A stretch of 64,000 nucleotides of DNA from DAOTXS01 sp034433515 (GTDB lineage: Bacteria > Chloroflexota > Anaerolineae > UBA4142). Shown in pieces: positions 33,331 to 42,461 of the stretch. The notes below the pieces were generated by a model that was not told where the DNA came from, did no database searches, and was given only the letters and a program-made list of their open reading frames with translations. The stretch spans positions 1 through 64,000 of the forward strand of contig DAOUAL010000023.1 in the NCBI GenBank assembly GCA_034433515.1, given 5' to 3'. The translations under genes were made by a program, and so were the position numbers. How positions within the stretch are numbered: the first letter of the stretch is position 1; each line of letters starts with the position of its first letter.

Positions 33331-35058
33331 ATGAAATTCGACAAACGTTTACTGGCCCAACTGAACAACGCCCGCATCTTTTTTGTGTTCACGATTCTGT
33401 GCGGATTCGTGATGGGCATTCTGACCATCGCGCAGGCGTACACGTTGAGCCAGATCATCGCCCAAGTTTTTTTGCGACATTCCACGCTCGATAGGGTGTG
33501 GAACGCCATGCTCATCTTGCTGGGCATTATCATCGTACGCGTGATTTTGGCATGGGCAAGCGAGGTGAGCGCGTCTCAAATCGCCGCGCGCATCAAGACT
33601 GATTTGCGCGAACGTCTGGTTCAACGATTGTTCACGCTGGGTCCTGCCTACGCGCGCGGTGAACGCACCGGCGAATTGGTGAACACGCTGACCGAAGGCA
33701 TCGAAGCGCTGGATGCGTATTTCAGTCAGTACCTGCCTCAACTTGTTCTTGCCGCGCTCCTTCCGCTTGCGATCCTGCTCTTTGTCTTTCCACTCGATTG
33801 GTTGTCCGGCATCGTCTTGTTGTTCACGGGACCACTCATTCCAATTTTTATGATGCTCATTGGGAGTGCGGCAGACGCACTCACGCGCAAACAGTACTCG
33901 CAACTCAGTTTGATGAGCGCGCATTTCCTCGATGTATTGCAAGGATTGACGACGCTAAAGATCTTTGGACGCAGTCGCGAACAGATTGAGACGATTGCGC
34001 GCGTGAGCTATCAATTCCGCGATACAACATTGAGCGTTTTGCGTGTGGCGTTCCTGTCCGCCTTTGCGCTCGAAATGATTGCAACGATCAGCACGGCTAT
34101 CGTGGCTGTCCAAGTGGGGTTGCGTTTGCTCTATGGTCAACTCGATTTTGAGCGTGCATTTTTTGTTTTGGTGCTTGCGCCGGATTTTTACTTGCCGTTG
34201 CGATTGCTCGGGACGCGATTTCACGCGGGAATGGCTGGCGTTGCTGCGGCGGCTCGGATTTTTGAAATCCTTGAAACAAATGACGGACGACGGAAGACGA
34301 GTGAGATGCCGTCGTCCTTGGTTGTTTGTCTTCCGTCCATTACCTTCAAAAATGTTCACTATTCCTACGATGGTACTCGCCCCGCGCTCAACGGTGTTTC
34401 TTTCACGATCGAACCCGGTCAGCGCATCGCGTTGGTGGGACACACGGGGGCTGGCAAAAGTACCATTATCCACCTCTTGATGCGTTTTATCGAACCAACA
34501 CGCGGCGAAATTTTTTGCGGCGACCTTTCATCGCGCGAGGTATCCCCAGAAGCATGGCGCACACAAATCGCGTGGGTGCCCCAGTTGCCGTACTTGTTCA
34601 ACAATTCGATTGCAAACAACATTCGTCTGGCGCGCCCCGATGCGTCAATGGACGAAGTTGTGCGTGCTGCTCAACTTGCGCACGCCGATGATTTTATCCG
34701 CGCGTTACCACAGGCGTATGAAACGATCATCGGTGAGCGTGGCGCGCGGTTGAGTGGTGGACAAGCCCAACGCCTCGCCCTAGCACGTGCCTTCTTGAAA
34801 GACGCCCCGATTTTGGTTCTTGACGAGCCAACGTCGAATCTCGATGTTGAGACCGAAGAGTTGATTCAAGACTCGCTGGAACGTTTGATGCCAGGCAAGA
34901 CAACCCTGATCGTCTCGCATCGTTTGAATACCGCAATGCAAGCAGACCAGATGCTTGTTCTTGAGCAAGGTCGCATCGCCGAAGTGGGTACGCATCACGA
35001 GTTAATGCAGCAACGCGGCGTGTATCATCGTCTCGTGATGGCACGGGAGGCGCTGTGA
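33331..35058 (+). CDS. cydD: ABC exporter CydD (cytochrome bd assembly)
   Basis: A 575-residue half-transporter of the CydDC heterodimer, needed for cytochrome bd assembly and reported to export glutathione/cysteine or handle haem. Six membrane helices (about 1-310) are followed by an ATPase domain with Walker A GHTGAGKST, signature LSGGQAQRLALARA and Walker B ILVLDEPTSNLD. The linker between the domains (TNDGRRKTSEMPSSLVVCLP) is encoded by nested inverted repeats (34285-34337), perhaps an inserted element. cydC begins one base after its stop. Confidence 0.93.
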   Translation: MKFDKRLLAQLNNARIFFVFTILCGFVMGILTIAQAYTLSQIIAQVFLRHSTLDRVWNAMLILLGIIIVRVILAWASEVSASQIAARIKTDLRERLVQRLFTLGPAYARGERTGELVNTLTEGIEALDAYFSQYLPQLVLAALLPLAILLFVFPLDWLSGIVLLFTGPLIPIFMMLIGSAADALTRKQYSQLSLMSAHFLDVLQGLTTLKIFGRSREQIETIARVSYQFRDTTLSVLRVAFLSAFALEMIATISTAIVAVQVGLRLLYGQLDFERAFFVLVLAPDFYLPLRLLGTRFHAGMAGVAAAARIFEILETNDGRRKTSEMPSSLVVCLPSITFKNVHYSYDGTRPALNGVSFTIEPGQRIALVGHTGAGKSTIIHLLMRFIEPTRGEIFCGDLSSREVSPEAWRTQIAWVPQLPYLFNNSIANNIRLARPDASMDEVVRAAQLAHADDFIRALPQAYETIIGERGARLSGGQAQRLALARAFLKDAPILVLDEPTSNLDVETEELIQDSLERLMPGKTTLIVSHRLNTAMQADQMLVLEQGRIAEVGTHHELMQQRGVYHRLVMAREAL

Positions 35059-35059
35059 G

Positions 35060-36829
35060 ATGAAAGCCTCACGTTCTACGTTCTTCGCTTTACTTCGCCT
35101 TGCTGTGCCGTTCCAATGGCTCATCGCGCTGGCGGTCTTGCTGGGCGCATTCACGATCGGTAGTAGCATTGGTTTGATGGCAACGTCTGCATACATTATT
35201 GCGAGCGCGGCGTTGCATCCCTCCATCGCTGACCTTGCCGTGCCAATTGTGGGTGTGCGATTCTTTGGTATCGCGCGCGGGGTGTTTCGCTATCTCGAAC
35301 GGCTCATCTCGCACTATATCAACTTTAGTTTGCTTGCCCGTCTGCGCGTTTGGTTTTACTCAACCATCGAACCGCTTGCGCCAGCGCGTCTAAGGCAATA
35401 TCGCAGCGGCGATTTATTGACGCGCATCATCAGTGACATCGAGACGCTCCAAAATTTCTACGTTCGCATCATCGCGCCGCCGCTGATTGCTGTGGTGATT
35501 GCCATTGCTACCTCTGTCTTTCTTGCAAGTTTTTCCTCCATAATTGCATTGACCGTGCTAGGTTTTATGTTTCTCGTTGGTGTTGTCGTACCGATTCTTG
35601 TGCAACAAATCAGCGAGACGCCCAATCGCCAAATGATCGAACGGCGCGCCGAACTCAATGCGAATGTGGTGGATAGCGTACAGGGCATTGCAGATTTGAT
35701 CGCTTATGGTGGCGAACGCGCACAGTTTGAACGTATGGCTGATCTAAATCATCGTTTGATTCGCGTACAAACGCTTTTGGCATCTATCACCGGCTTGCAC
35801 AATGCGCTGGGAAATTTGTTGACTCATCTGGCAATGTGGTGTGTGCTGGTGATCGCAATTCCGCTGGTGAATGTGGCGCGGTTCGATGGGGTATATTTGC
35901 CGGTGATTGCGTTAGCCGTGCTGGCAAGTTTTGAAGGAGTGCTTGCCCTGCCCTTGGCGTTTCAATATCTGGAAAGTAATTTGCAGGCGGCGCGGCGGTT
36001 GTTTGAGATTACAGACCACCGACCTCAGATAACAGACCACCGATCACCAAAAACTTTGGGTGCTCATCCATCAGCAATCAAGTTTGAAAATGTTTCTTTC
36101 CGTTATTCGCCCCGCGAACCGCTCGTGCTTGAGAATGTGAGTTTTGAATTGCAAACCGGCAAACGCATGGCGATTGTAGGAGAAAGCGGTGCGGGCAAAA
36201 CGACCATCGTCAATTTGCTCTTGCGCTTCTGGGATTGCACAAGTGGACACATCATCGTGGATGGACGCGAGTTGGCTGAATACACACCGGACGATGCACG
36301 AAAACTTTTCGCTGTCGTGGCGCAACCCACGCATTTGTTTAATGCGACGATTCGGGAAAATCTTTTGTTGGCGCGTCCGCAAGCCACCGAAGCCGAAATG
36401 AGGGAGGCGGCAAAGCAAGCGCAAATTCACGATTTCATTCTGTCTTTGCCGGATGGCTATAACACGCGGATTGGTGAACAAGGTTTGCGCTTGAGCGGTG
36501 GTGAACGTCAGCGTTTAGCCATTGCGCGTGCGTGGCTAAAGGATGCACCGATTCTGATTTTCGACGAGCCGACGGCGAATCTTGATACCGTTACTGAACG
36601 TGAGGTTTTGCGCGCCATTCATCATTCCACTTTGAATCGCACGGTATTGCTGATTACGCATCGCCTTGTGGGGTTGGAGGATTTCGACGAAATCATCGTG
36701 TTGCAGGCGGGGCGCATTGTGGAACGCGGGACACCGAAGGGTCTATTGCAAGAAGAGGGATTGTATCGTAGAATGTGGACACTTCAGAATCGAATGTTGG
36801 TTGAGAATTTACATCATGTTGTCCATTAG
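35060..36829 (+). CDS. cydC: ABC exporter CydC (cytochrome bd assembly)
   Basis: A 589-residue partner of CydD. Membrane domain (about 1-310; FFGIARGVFRYLERLISHYINFSLLARLR is typical of CydC) and ATPase domain with Walker A GESGAGKTT, signature LSGGERQRLAIARA and Walker B ILIFDEPTANLD. The inter-domain linker repeats ITDHRPQ-ITDHRSP, encoded by two 21-bp direct repeats (36007-36048). Its last 14 bp overlap the start of the Rrf2 gene. Confidence 0.93.
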   Translation: MKASRSTFFALLRLAVPFQWLIALAVLLGAFTIGSSIGLMATSAYIIASAALHPSIADLAVPIVGVRFFGIARGVFRYLERLISHYINFSLLARLRVWFYSTIEPLAPARLRQYRSGDLLTRIISDIETLQNFYVRIIAPPLIAVVIAIATSVFLASFSSIIALTVLGFMFLVGVVVPILVQQISETPNRQMIERRAELNANVVDSVQGIADLIAYGGERAQFERMADLNHRLIRVQTLLASITGLHNALGNLLTHLAMWCVLVIAIPLVNVARFDGVYLPVIALAVLASFEGVLALPLAFQYLESNLQAARRLFEITDHRPQITDHRSPKTLGAHPSAIKFENVSFRYSPREPLVLENVSFELQTGKRMAIVGESGAGKTTIVNLLLRFWDCTSGHIIVDGRELAEYTPDDARKLFAVVAQPTHLFNATIRENLLLARPQATEAEMREAAKQAQIHDFILSLPDGYNTRIGEQGLRLSGGERQRLAIARAWLKDAPILIFDEPTANLDTVTEREVLRAIHHSTLNRTVLLITHRLVGLEDFDEIIVLQAGRIVERGTPKGLLQEEGLYRRMWTLQNRMLVENLHHVVH

Positions 36830-37223
36830 TCGTGAAACTGATTATGCGTGCCGGGTGATTTTGCATCTTGCCTTGTTACCTGCCGATACCCGGGTAACAG
36901 CGCAAGAAATTGCTAAAAAGCGCATTATTCCGCGCGCGCTCGTGCGCCGCGTAATCACTCGGCTGGGCAAAGCCAAATTGATCAAGACAAGTCGTGGAAA
37001 TCGCGGTGGGTTGCGCTTGGCTCGTCCGGCTGCACAAATCAGTTTACTGGATGTGGTGCAAGCGATGGAAGGGACCATCGCCCTGAATGCTTGCTTGCTC
37101 ACCGAATATAAATGTCCGCTGATGAAAGACTGTACGGTCCATCTGGCATGGGAACAGATTCAGCGAACATTCCTGACCGAACTTGAACGCACCACGTTTG
37201 ATCGTTTGGCACGAAGGGTATAG
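36816..37223 (+). CDS. Rrf2 family transcriptional regulator, probable Fe-S sensor
   Basis: A 135-residue winged-helix regulator: MLSISRETDYACRVILHLALLP at the start, the recognition helix region ITRLGKAKLIKTSRGNRGGLRLARP with the Rrf2-typical RGxxGGxxLA, and three cysteines in ACLLTEYKCPLMKDC (Cx6C, Cx5C) followed by a His, similar to the [2Fe-2S]/[4Fe-4S] site of IscR and NsrR. It could sense nitric oxide, oxygen or iron-sulfur status. The start overlaps cydC by 14 bp, so it is part of the cyd operon and plausibly its own regulator. The upstream in-frame extension reads out of cydC in another frame and is rejected. Confidence 0.9.
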   Translation: MLSISRETDYACRVILHLALLPADTRVTAQEIAKKRIIPRALVRRVITRLGKAKLIKTSRGNRGGLRLARPAAQISLLDVVQAMEGTIALNACLLTEYKCPLMKDCTVHLAWEQIQRTFLTELERTTFDRLARRV

Positions 37224-37282
37224 TTCAGTGCTGACCTTCGCCGGTTCGACACCTGTGAACTGCACCCGGCGCGAACGCACAA

Positions 37283-37310
37283 TTGACGCGTAACTCGTTC
37301 GTGATATAAT
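37283..37310 (+). promoter_or_regulatory. Strong promoter of ssrA
   Basis: TTGACG (37283-37288) and a perfect TATAAT (37305-37310) are separated by 16 bp, so transcription starts about 6-7 nt before the mature 5' end at 37323. Confidence 0.8.
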
Positions 37311-37322
37311 ACAGGTGCAATT

Positions 37323-37725
37323 GGGGATGCATGGCTTCGACGGGGAGGGCTGTTTCAGAGTTGCAAGCCGTGGAGTCTAGCCACGTTAAAATGGACACAA
37401 GTAAGTGCGAACACTCGCACCAACCTTGCAGCGCTGCCGGTCGCAGCGTAAGCTGTTGAGCGGATCGCTGACAGGTTCGCAGACTAGATCTGCGACGTCC
37501 GCGCGCGTTCTCCCCCAAAGGATGCGCGTTGGGCGCCACCAAGTTGGGGTGCGACAATCGCCACGCCGGTAACGGTTGTCAAAGACGTAGGGGGGGCCCC
37601 CGACACGGCTGAGCGTGATCACCTCTGTCGGTTGAGCCGGATCACGCGAGATTCAAAAACCGACTAGGCTTGTAGGAACTCTGGAACGAACTTTTCGGAC
37701 GCGGGTTCGATTCCCGCCATCTCCA
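37323..37725 (+). ncRNA. ssrA: tmRNA (ssrA)
   Basis: A one-piece tmRNA of about 403 nt that rescues stalled ribosomes. The 5' end GGGGATG pairs with CATCTCC (37718-37724) as acceptor stem; the T-arm is GCGGGTTCGATTCCCGC and the discriminator is A. CCA is not encoded (CTC follows). The tag-reading frame is 37407-37451: GCG AAC ACT CGC ... GCA GCG TAA, giving ANTRTNLAALPVAA, with the usual Ala start, Asn second residue and hydrophobic ...AA end recognised by proteases. Pseudoknot regions lie between about 37450 and 37660. Confidence 0.96.
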
Positions 37726-37728
37726 CTC

Positions 37729-37764
37729 AATCGCCTGCCAATAACTCGGCAGGCGATTCGTTTT
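37729..37764 (+). terminator. Terminator of ssrA
   Basis: AATCGCCTGCC (37729-37739) pairs with GGCAGGCGATT (37748-37758) and is followed by CGTTTTA. The remaining gap to 37920 holds only a possible promoter (TTGCCG 37843-37848, TAGAAT 37866-37871). Confidence 0.85.
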
Positions 37765-37842
37765 ATGCGGGGTAATCGTCTATGTCTGGTTCTATTGGCA
37801 GTTTGATCTTATGTTACTCGCATACATCCGCGCAGTTATTCT

Positions 37843-37871
37843 TTGCCGGAAACCCGGTCTGTGGGTAGAAT
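37843..37871 (+). promoter_or_regulatory. Candidate promoter of the sensor kinase/TIR module
   Basis: TTGCCG (37843-37848) and TAGAAT (37866-37871) are 17 bp apart, 50 bp upstream of the kinase start. No clear Shine-Dalgarno precedes that ATG. Confidence 0.4.
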
Positions 37872-37920
37872 GGTCAAGGGTGATTAGCATGATTCAAATT
37901 TTAGGCGACGAATAGAATAT

Positions 37921-40158
37921 ATGTCACGCAAACCGCCTTATCCGTCCGAAACCCAATCCACCTTAGGGGCATTTTTTGCCCGCTTGATCCGTCAAAAGCC
38001 GGCGGTGGTCCAACCGGTGCCCACCGATCGGCAAAGGATCAACTTGTTGCTCGTTTGCGAAGACCCAGCGTTTTGCGAGGCACTGCAACGAGCATGGTTT
38101 GATCGCGAGGACCAGCGGTATCAAGTTGCGGTGGCAAACAGTCCCCGTGAAGCGCGCGAAAAAGTGTCGGCGCAATTCTTTGATGTCCTGTTGATTGATC
38201 AGAAATTAAAAGGCGAGGGAGGGGATGGCACGCACCTCACCACCGAGTTGCTCAAGATCAGCCCGGATAGTGCGGCTATTTTGCTGACCGAATTTTCTAG
38301 CCCGGAGGATGGTTTGCGCGCCGTGCAAGCCGGCGCTGATGATTATCTCATCAAGACTGCGGATTGGCAGACAACGTTCCGTGAACTTGCGTTGCGGGTT
38401 GCCGTCTTGTTCGAGAACAAAGAAGCGCGGCGGCGGCGCGTGCAAGAATTGGAAAGTTTGGTCGAGATTCAAAGTGCGATCATTGGTATCGAATCGGAAG
38501 CGGATCTGCCCAAGGTTTTGGATTCCGTCGTGCAATTTGCGATGCAGTATCTCTCGCACGTGGATGCCATCACGATCTTTTACATCAATCCCGAAACCGG
38601 CGAGCCGCAATTTGGTGGCGCTGCCGGCATCCTCGATCTCGAACAACTCAAAAACCACCCTCCCAAATTGAAACGAGTGTTGTCGTTGACCGAACCGTAC
38701 TATGCGTTCAACGCAGCCGAAGACCTGGTTGTGCACGGTGAGTTTATTACGCGAGAAAAGATCGTCTCGGTAGCCGTCTTTCCACTGATTAATCGTGGCG
38801 AACGCTTTGGGTTGATGTTCTTTAATTATCGGCATCCGCAAGCGTTCGATGAAAGCGAAAAGAGCGAGTTGAGTTTATTTGCTCAACAAGCCGCGTTGGC
38901 GATTCACAAAGTGGTCATCTTCGATGAAACTAAACGTCGCCAACAACGCTTTGAAACCATTGCGCGGATTATGCCGATTGTGGGGGCGTCACTCGATCCG
39001 GAACAAGTGGTGCGGGCTGTGTCGCGCGAGCTTCTCAAAGTCGTTCCACGTGCCCGCGAAGTTTGTATGCTCTACTATGAACAGGACACGGGCGACCTCG
39101 TTTTCTCGTTGGCAAGTTTTGAGTTTTATCACATTGATGTTGTGGGGCAATTGGGTAGAACGCGCCTCAAAGCCAACGAGCCCAGTACGCCGATGAGCGT
39201 GGTGCGATCGGGCAGGGGACTCTACGTGCCCGATGTGAGCAGGCAGCCGGAATATCAACCCTTGGTCAGTTCCACCCAGTCACAAATGTGTATGCCGATC
39301 CAAGTTGGCGGTGAAATCCTGGGTGTGTTGGTGTTAGAAAGTAATCAATTAGACGCCTTTACCTTGGATGATCAATTTCTCTTGCAAGCCCTCGCCGATC
39401 AAGTTGCTGTTGCTCTCAAAAAAGCGCAGGAACATACCCGGTGGCTCAAAGCCCAAGACGATTTGGCGGCAAACGATGCGATCGCCTGGATGGGCTTGTT
39501 CGGTTCGAATTGGTCGCACACCGTCAATCAACGCACCTTCGAAATTGAAGGGAAGGTTTTTTTGCTCCGGCAAGCCCTGGCAGGTGTGGCTTCCCCCGAA
39601 ATCGAAAGGTGGCTTGCCGATATTGAGGACGCGAGTCGGCAACTCAAAGCCCTTCAAATTGCCGGCAAAGTCTCGCACGAGCCCCGCCCCGGCGACTCGA
39701 CCGTTTCGATGGATCGCGTCTTAACCGAACGCGTGCCACGCTGGTGCGAAAAGTTTCCAGAGATAACCTTAACGATGGACCTTCAATGCCCGGGTGTCCA
39801 CGTTCCCATTGAAGAAGGTTGGCTAGAAATTCCCTTGGAGAAACTCATCAACAACGCCCTCAAGGCGATGGGAGGAAGAGGTGCGCTGAGTGTACGCAGC
39901 GCGCGGTACGGCAATCGGATCGAGGTCCAAATTCAAGACACTGGCAAAGGAATTCCAGAAGAAGCCAAAAAGTATTTGTTCAAACGGCCGGTTCCCAAAC
40001 CTACCTCCAAAGAAGGCAGTGGCTTGGGATTACTCATTGCACGCAAAGTGTTGACGGCACACGGTGGTGATTTGGTGCTACTCCGGACCGCCCCAGGCGA
40101 AGGCACCACCTTTATGTTTCACCTGCCCGTTGCACACGTAGATGACCAAGGAGCATAA
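37921..40158 (+). CDS. Receiver-GAF-GAF hybrid sensor histidine kinase
   Basis: A 745-residue cytoplasmic signalling protein without membrane segments. Residues about 39-150 form a receiver domain with probable phospho-acceptor Asp93 (DVLLIDQKL). Two GAF domains follow (about 185-330 and 345-490; LFAQQAALAIHK and LLQALADQVAVALKKA close them). The kinase part has His533 (NWSHTVNQ) as candidate H-box in a divergent dimerisation helix, N-box LINNALKAMGG, G1 DTGKGIPEEA and G2 GSGLGLLIARKVLTAHGG. An N-terminal rather than C-terminal receiver is less common. The TIR-fusion gene starts 3 bp after its stop, so they form one operon and probably one pathway. Confidence 0.85.
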   Translation: MSRKPPYPSETQSTLGAFFARLIRQKPAVVQPVPTDRQRINLLLVCEDPAFCEALQRAWFDREDQRYQVAVANSPREAREKVSAQFFDVLLIDQKLKGEGGDGTHLTTELLKISPDSAAILLTEFSSPEDGLRAVQAGADDYLIKTADWQTTFRELALRVAVLFENKEARRRRVQELESLVEIQSAIIGIESEADLPKVLDSVVQFAMQYLSHVDAITIFYINPETGEPQFGGAAGILDLEQLKNHPPKLKRVLSLTEPYYAFNAAEDLVVHGEFITREKIVSVAVFPLINRGERFGLMFFNYRHPQAFDESEKSELSLFAQQAALAIHKVVIFDETKRRQQRFETIARIMPIVGASLDPEQVVRAVSRELLKVVPRAREVCMLYYEQDTGDLVFSLASFEFYHIDVVGQLGRTRLKANEPSTPMSVVRSGRGLYVPDVSRQPEYQPLVSSTQSQMCMPIQVGGEILGVLVLESNQLDAFTLDDQFLLQALADQVAVALKKAQEHTRWLKAQDDLAANDAIAWMGLFGSNWSHTVNQRTFEIEGKVFLLRQALAGVASPEIERWLADIEDASRQLKALQIAGKVSHEPRPGDSTVSMDRVLTERVPRWCEKFPEITLTMDLQCPGVHVPIEEGWLEIPLEKLINNALKAMGGRGALSVRSARYGNRIEVQIQDTGKGIPEEAKKYLFKRPVPKPTSKEGSGLGLLIARKVLTAHGGDLVLLRTAPGEGTTFMFHLPVAHVDDQGA

Positions 40159-40161
40159 CCA

Positions 40162-42366
40162 ATGACAGCCATTCGTTCCACTCGTCGTATTTTGGTGGTT
40201 GACAATGATGCCGGCGTTCGCAAGACAATCAAAGAAGTTCTCCAAGTTAGCAAGTATCAAGTGTATGTTGCTGAAGGTAGCGGAGAGGCGCTCATCAAGA
40301 ATGCACGTCAACTGTTGGTGGATTCGCGCTGTCATTTAGCCATCCTCGATCTGCGTCTGATCAATGATAATGACCCCGAGGACTGGAGTGGATTCGCGTT
40401 GGCTTCCGACATTAGCAAACAATATCCATGGGTGAGTTGCATGTTTCTCACTGGCTATGGCAGTTTCGATCTGGCGCGGCGCGCACTCGCCCAGAATATT
40501 GCCGTGGATGTCGCACGTAAAGACAGTAGTTTTAACGAGATTTTCAGAACGGTGGATCAAGCCTTTAGTAAGATTCGTTGCCGCTGGGATCAAGAACTGG
40601 AACCTTCCAATCCGGAATGGGACGAACTGCTTGCACCACTCAAAGAACAGATTCCCAGTCCGGAGATTGCGCAATCTGAATTCGCCGAAGTGCTAGGGCG
40701 TTTGTTTCCGGATGCCGATAAATTGCATCTGCGCAAATTGAGTGATTACGAAAGCGCGCCCTCCGTAACTTCGGGGCATTCGATTTTGTTGCGTGTGGCA
40801 GCACATCAGAATGGTCGTTGGTTGGAAGATGTGGCGGTCAAGATTGGTAGCCACGATGCCATTCAACGCGAAATCGTCAATTATGATCATTTTGTCCACA
40901 ACCAAATCGGCGATTATCGCTACACCTTTCGCCAATCCAGCGCATCTACATGGTATTTAGGTGGGATTGTTTACGCGCTCATCGGTGCAGAAATTGATAA
41001 CACGCTGACCTTGCAAGAATATTATCGCAACACTGGCGACTCGGATCATAGATCACTGGATACTGTGCTGAATACACTTTTCAGCCGCCTATTCCGCCGC
41101 TGGTACGCCGAACCCAAAACTGTTCACATCAACATCTCATCCGAATACACGACTGCACTAGGTTTGAATGACACACGTTTGGCGCGGCTCAAAAATTGGG
41201 GCGATGATCCGGAAATTCAATTTGCTGGGATCAGCACTCCCCTGCCCAATCCGTTGGTCTGGATTCAACACCATGGTCGCAACAGCGATATTGAAACCAG
41301 TCAACATATTGTTCATGGTGACCTTCACAGTCGCAATGTGTTTGTGGGCCCCAATCAAGATGTTTGGTTGATTGATTTTGAACGCACAGGTCCCGGGCAT
41401 TGTTTGCGCGATTATATCGAATTAGAGACCGACATTAAATTTAGTTTGATGTCTGCAGCAATCGAACAACCCAAACTCTTTTACGCGTTTGAAACTGCTC
41501 TGCTAGGACAAACGCGGGATGGACTCAAAAAAGCCGGCGCCTTGTTGCCGCCTGCTCTAGTACGTAATCATCCTGAAGCGCATCGTGCCTTCACCGTGAT
41601 TACTCATCTGCGCCAACTTGCTACGGATCGGATCCGGTATCCCGATTTGCGGGATTACTTTTGGGGATTATTGTTTCAAACGGTGTTTGTTGCCACGCTG
41701 AGCAACGTGTCCGATGCCACCCGTGAACAAGTCAAGTTATCTGCCGCCCTCATCTGCCAGCGTCTGGGTGATGGAATTCATTTGCGCGAACCCTGGCCTC
41801 CCAAAAGCAAAATGGCTCTGATCAAGAGTAAATTGACGAAAAAGAAAACCGTACCTGAATCACGGCGCGTTCTCTCTCCCAAACGCAAAAGCAATCTGGC
41901 TCTGGCACTGCAAACAACACCCTTGGATATCTTTTGCTCGTATTCCCATCGCGACGAGAAAATGCGCCAAGAGTTAGAGAAACATTTGGCGTTGCTTGAA
42001 CGACAGGGGATCGGCGTCATTTGGCACGATCGCAAGATTGATGCGGGCGAACCTTGGCGAGGACACATTGATGCTCATCTCAAGTCGGCGGATATTATTC
42101 TGTTGCTGATCAGCCCTGATTTTCTTGCGTCGGATTATTGCTATGATATCGAAATGAAGAAGGCTTTGGAGCGCCACGATGCCGGCGAGGTGCGGGTGAT
42201 ACCTATCATTCTCCGTCCCTGCGATTGGCAAAAAGCACCTTTTAGTAAACTGCAAGCCCTGCCCCAAGATGGCAAGCCGGTTACCCGCTATCGTTCTCGG
42301 GACGAAGCTTATTCAAACATTGTGGAGGGAATGTGGCGAGTCATAGAAAAAATGCGTGCCAAGTAA
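40162..42366 (+). CDS. Receiver-phosphotransferase-TIR domain fusion protein
   Basis: A 734-residue cytoplasmic protein with three modules. Residues about 8-130: receiver domain, acidic pocket Asp14/Asp16 and phospho-acceptor Asp63 (LAILDLRL). About 175-540: a phosphotransferase/APH-type kinase fold with VAVKIG (Lys), REIVNYDHFV (Glu), the catalytic loop HGDLHSRN (Asp387, Asn392) and LIDFERTG (Asp405); this part may correspond to the ternary-complex-associated domains described in bacterial conflict systems. About 588-725: TIR domain, DIFCSYSHRDEKM, LLLISPDFLASDYCYDIEM with Glu664 in the NADase position. The basic linker around 560-585 separates them. It follows the sensor kinase by 3 bp and is closed by a terminator. 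Function unproven. Confidence 0.8.
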   Translation: MTAIRSTRRILVVDNDAGVRKTIKEVLQVSKYQVYVAEGSGEALIKNARQLLVDSRCHLAILDLRLINDNDPEDWSGFALASDISKQYPWVSCMFLTGYGSFDLARRALAQNIAVDVARKDSSFNEIFRTVDQAFSKIRCRWDQELEPSNPEWDELLAPLKEQIPSPEIAQSEFAEVLGRLFPDADKLHLRKLSDYESAPSVTSGHSILLRVAAHQNGRWLEDVAVKIGSHDAIQREIVNYDHFVHNQIGDYRYTFRQSSASTWYLGGIVYALIGAEIDNTLTLQEYYRNTGDSDHRSLDTVLNTLFSRLFRRWYAEPKTVHINISSEYTTALGLNDTRLARLKNWGDDPEIQFAGISTPLPNPLVWIQHHGRNSDIETSQHIVHGDLHSRNVFVGPNQDVWLIDFERTGPGHCLRDYIELETDIKFSLMSAAIEQPKLFYAFETALLGQTRDGLKKAGALLPPALVRNHPEAHRAFTVITHLRQLATDRIRYPDLRDYFWGLLFQTVFVATLSNVSDATREQVKLSAALICQRLGDGIHLREPWPPKSKMALIKSKLTKKKTVPESRRVLSPKRKSNLALALQTTPLDIFCSYSHRDEKMRQELEKHLALLERQGIGVIWHDRKIDAGEPWRGHIDAHLKSADIILLLISPDFLASDYCYDIEMKKALERHDAGEVRVIPIILRPCDWQKAPFSKLQALPQDGKPVTRYRSRDEAYSNIVEGMWRVIEKMRAK

Positions 42367-42375
42367 CCTATTCCA

Positions 42376-42405
42376 CCGGCAGAGCCCGCACTCTGCCGGT
42401 TTTGC
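42376..42405 (+). terminator. Terminator of the kinase/TIR module
   Basis: CCGGCAGAG (42376-42384) pairs with CTCTGCCGG (42391-42399) and is followed by TTTTGCTTTT. The T-tract overlaps the -35 box of the next promoter. Confidence 0.88.
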
Positions 42406-42430
42406 TTTTCAATGAGAATGATTCTATAAT
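42402..42430 (+). promoter_or_regulatory. Promoter of mtnP
   Basis: TTGCTT (42402-42407) and a perfect TATAAT (42425-42430) are 17 bp apart; AAGGAG (42449-42454) and the ATG at 42462 follow. Confidence 0.6.
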
Positions 42431-42461
42431 AGAGCCAATATTACTGGCAAGGAGAGCAGGC

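Noticed and set aside
36666..36815. N-terminal extension of the Rrf2 regulator
   Set aside because: These codons lie in another frame of cydC and read as Cys/Arg/Trp-rich noise. The homologous start MLSISRETDYA is at 36816.
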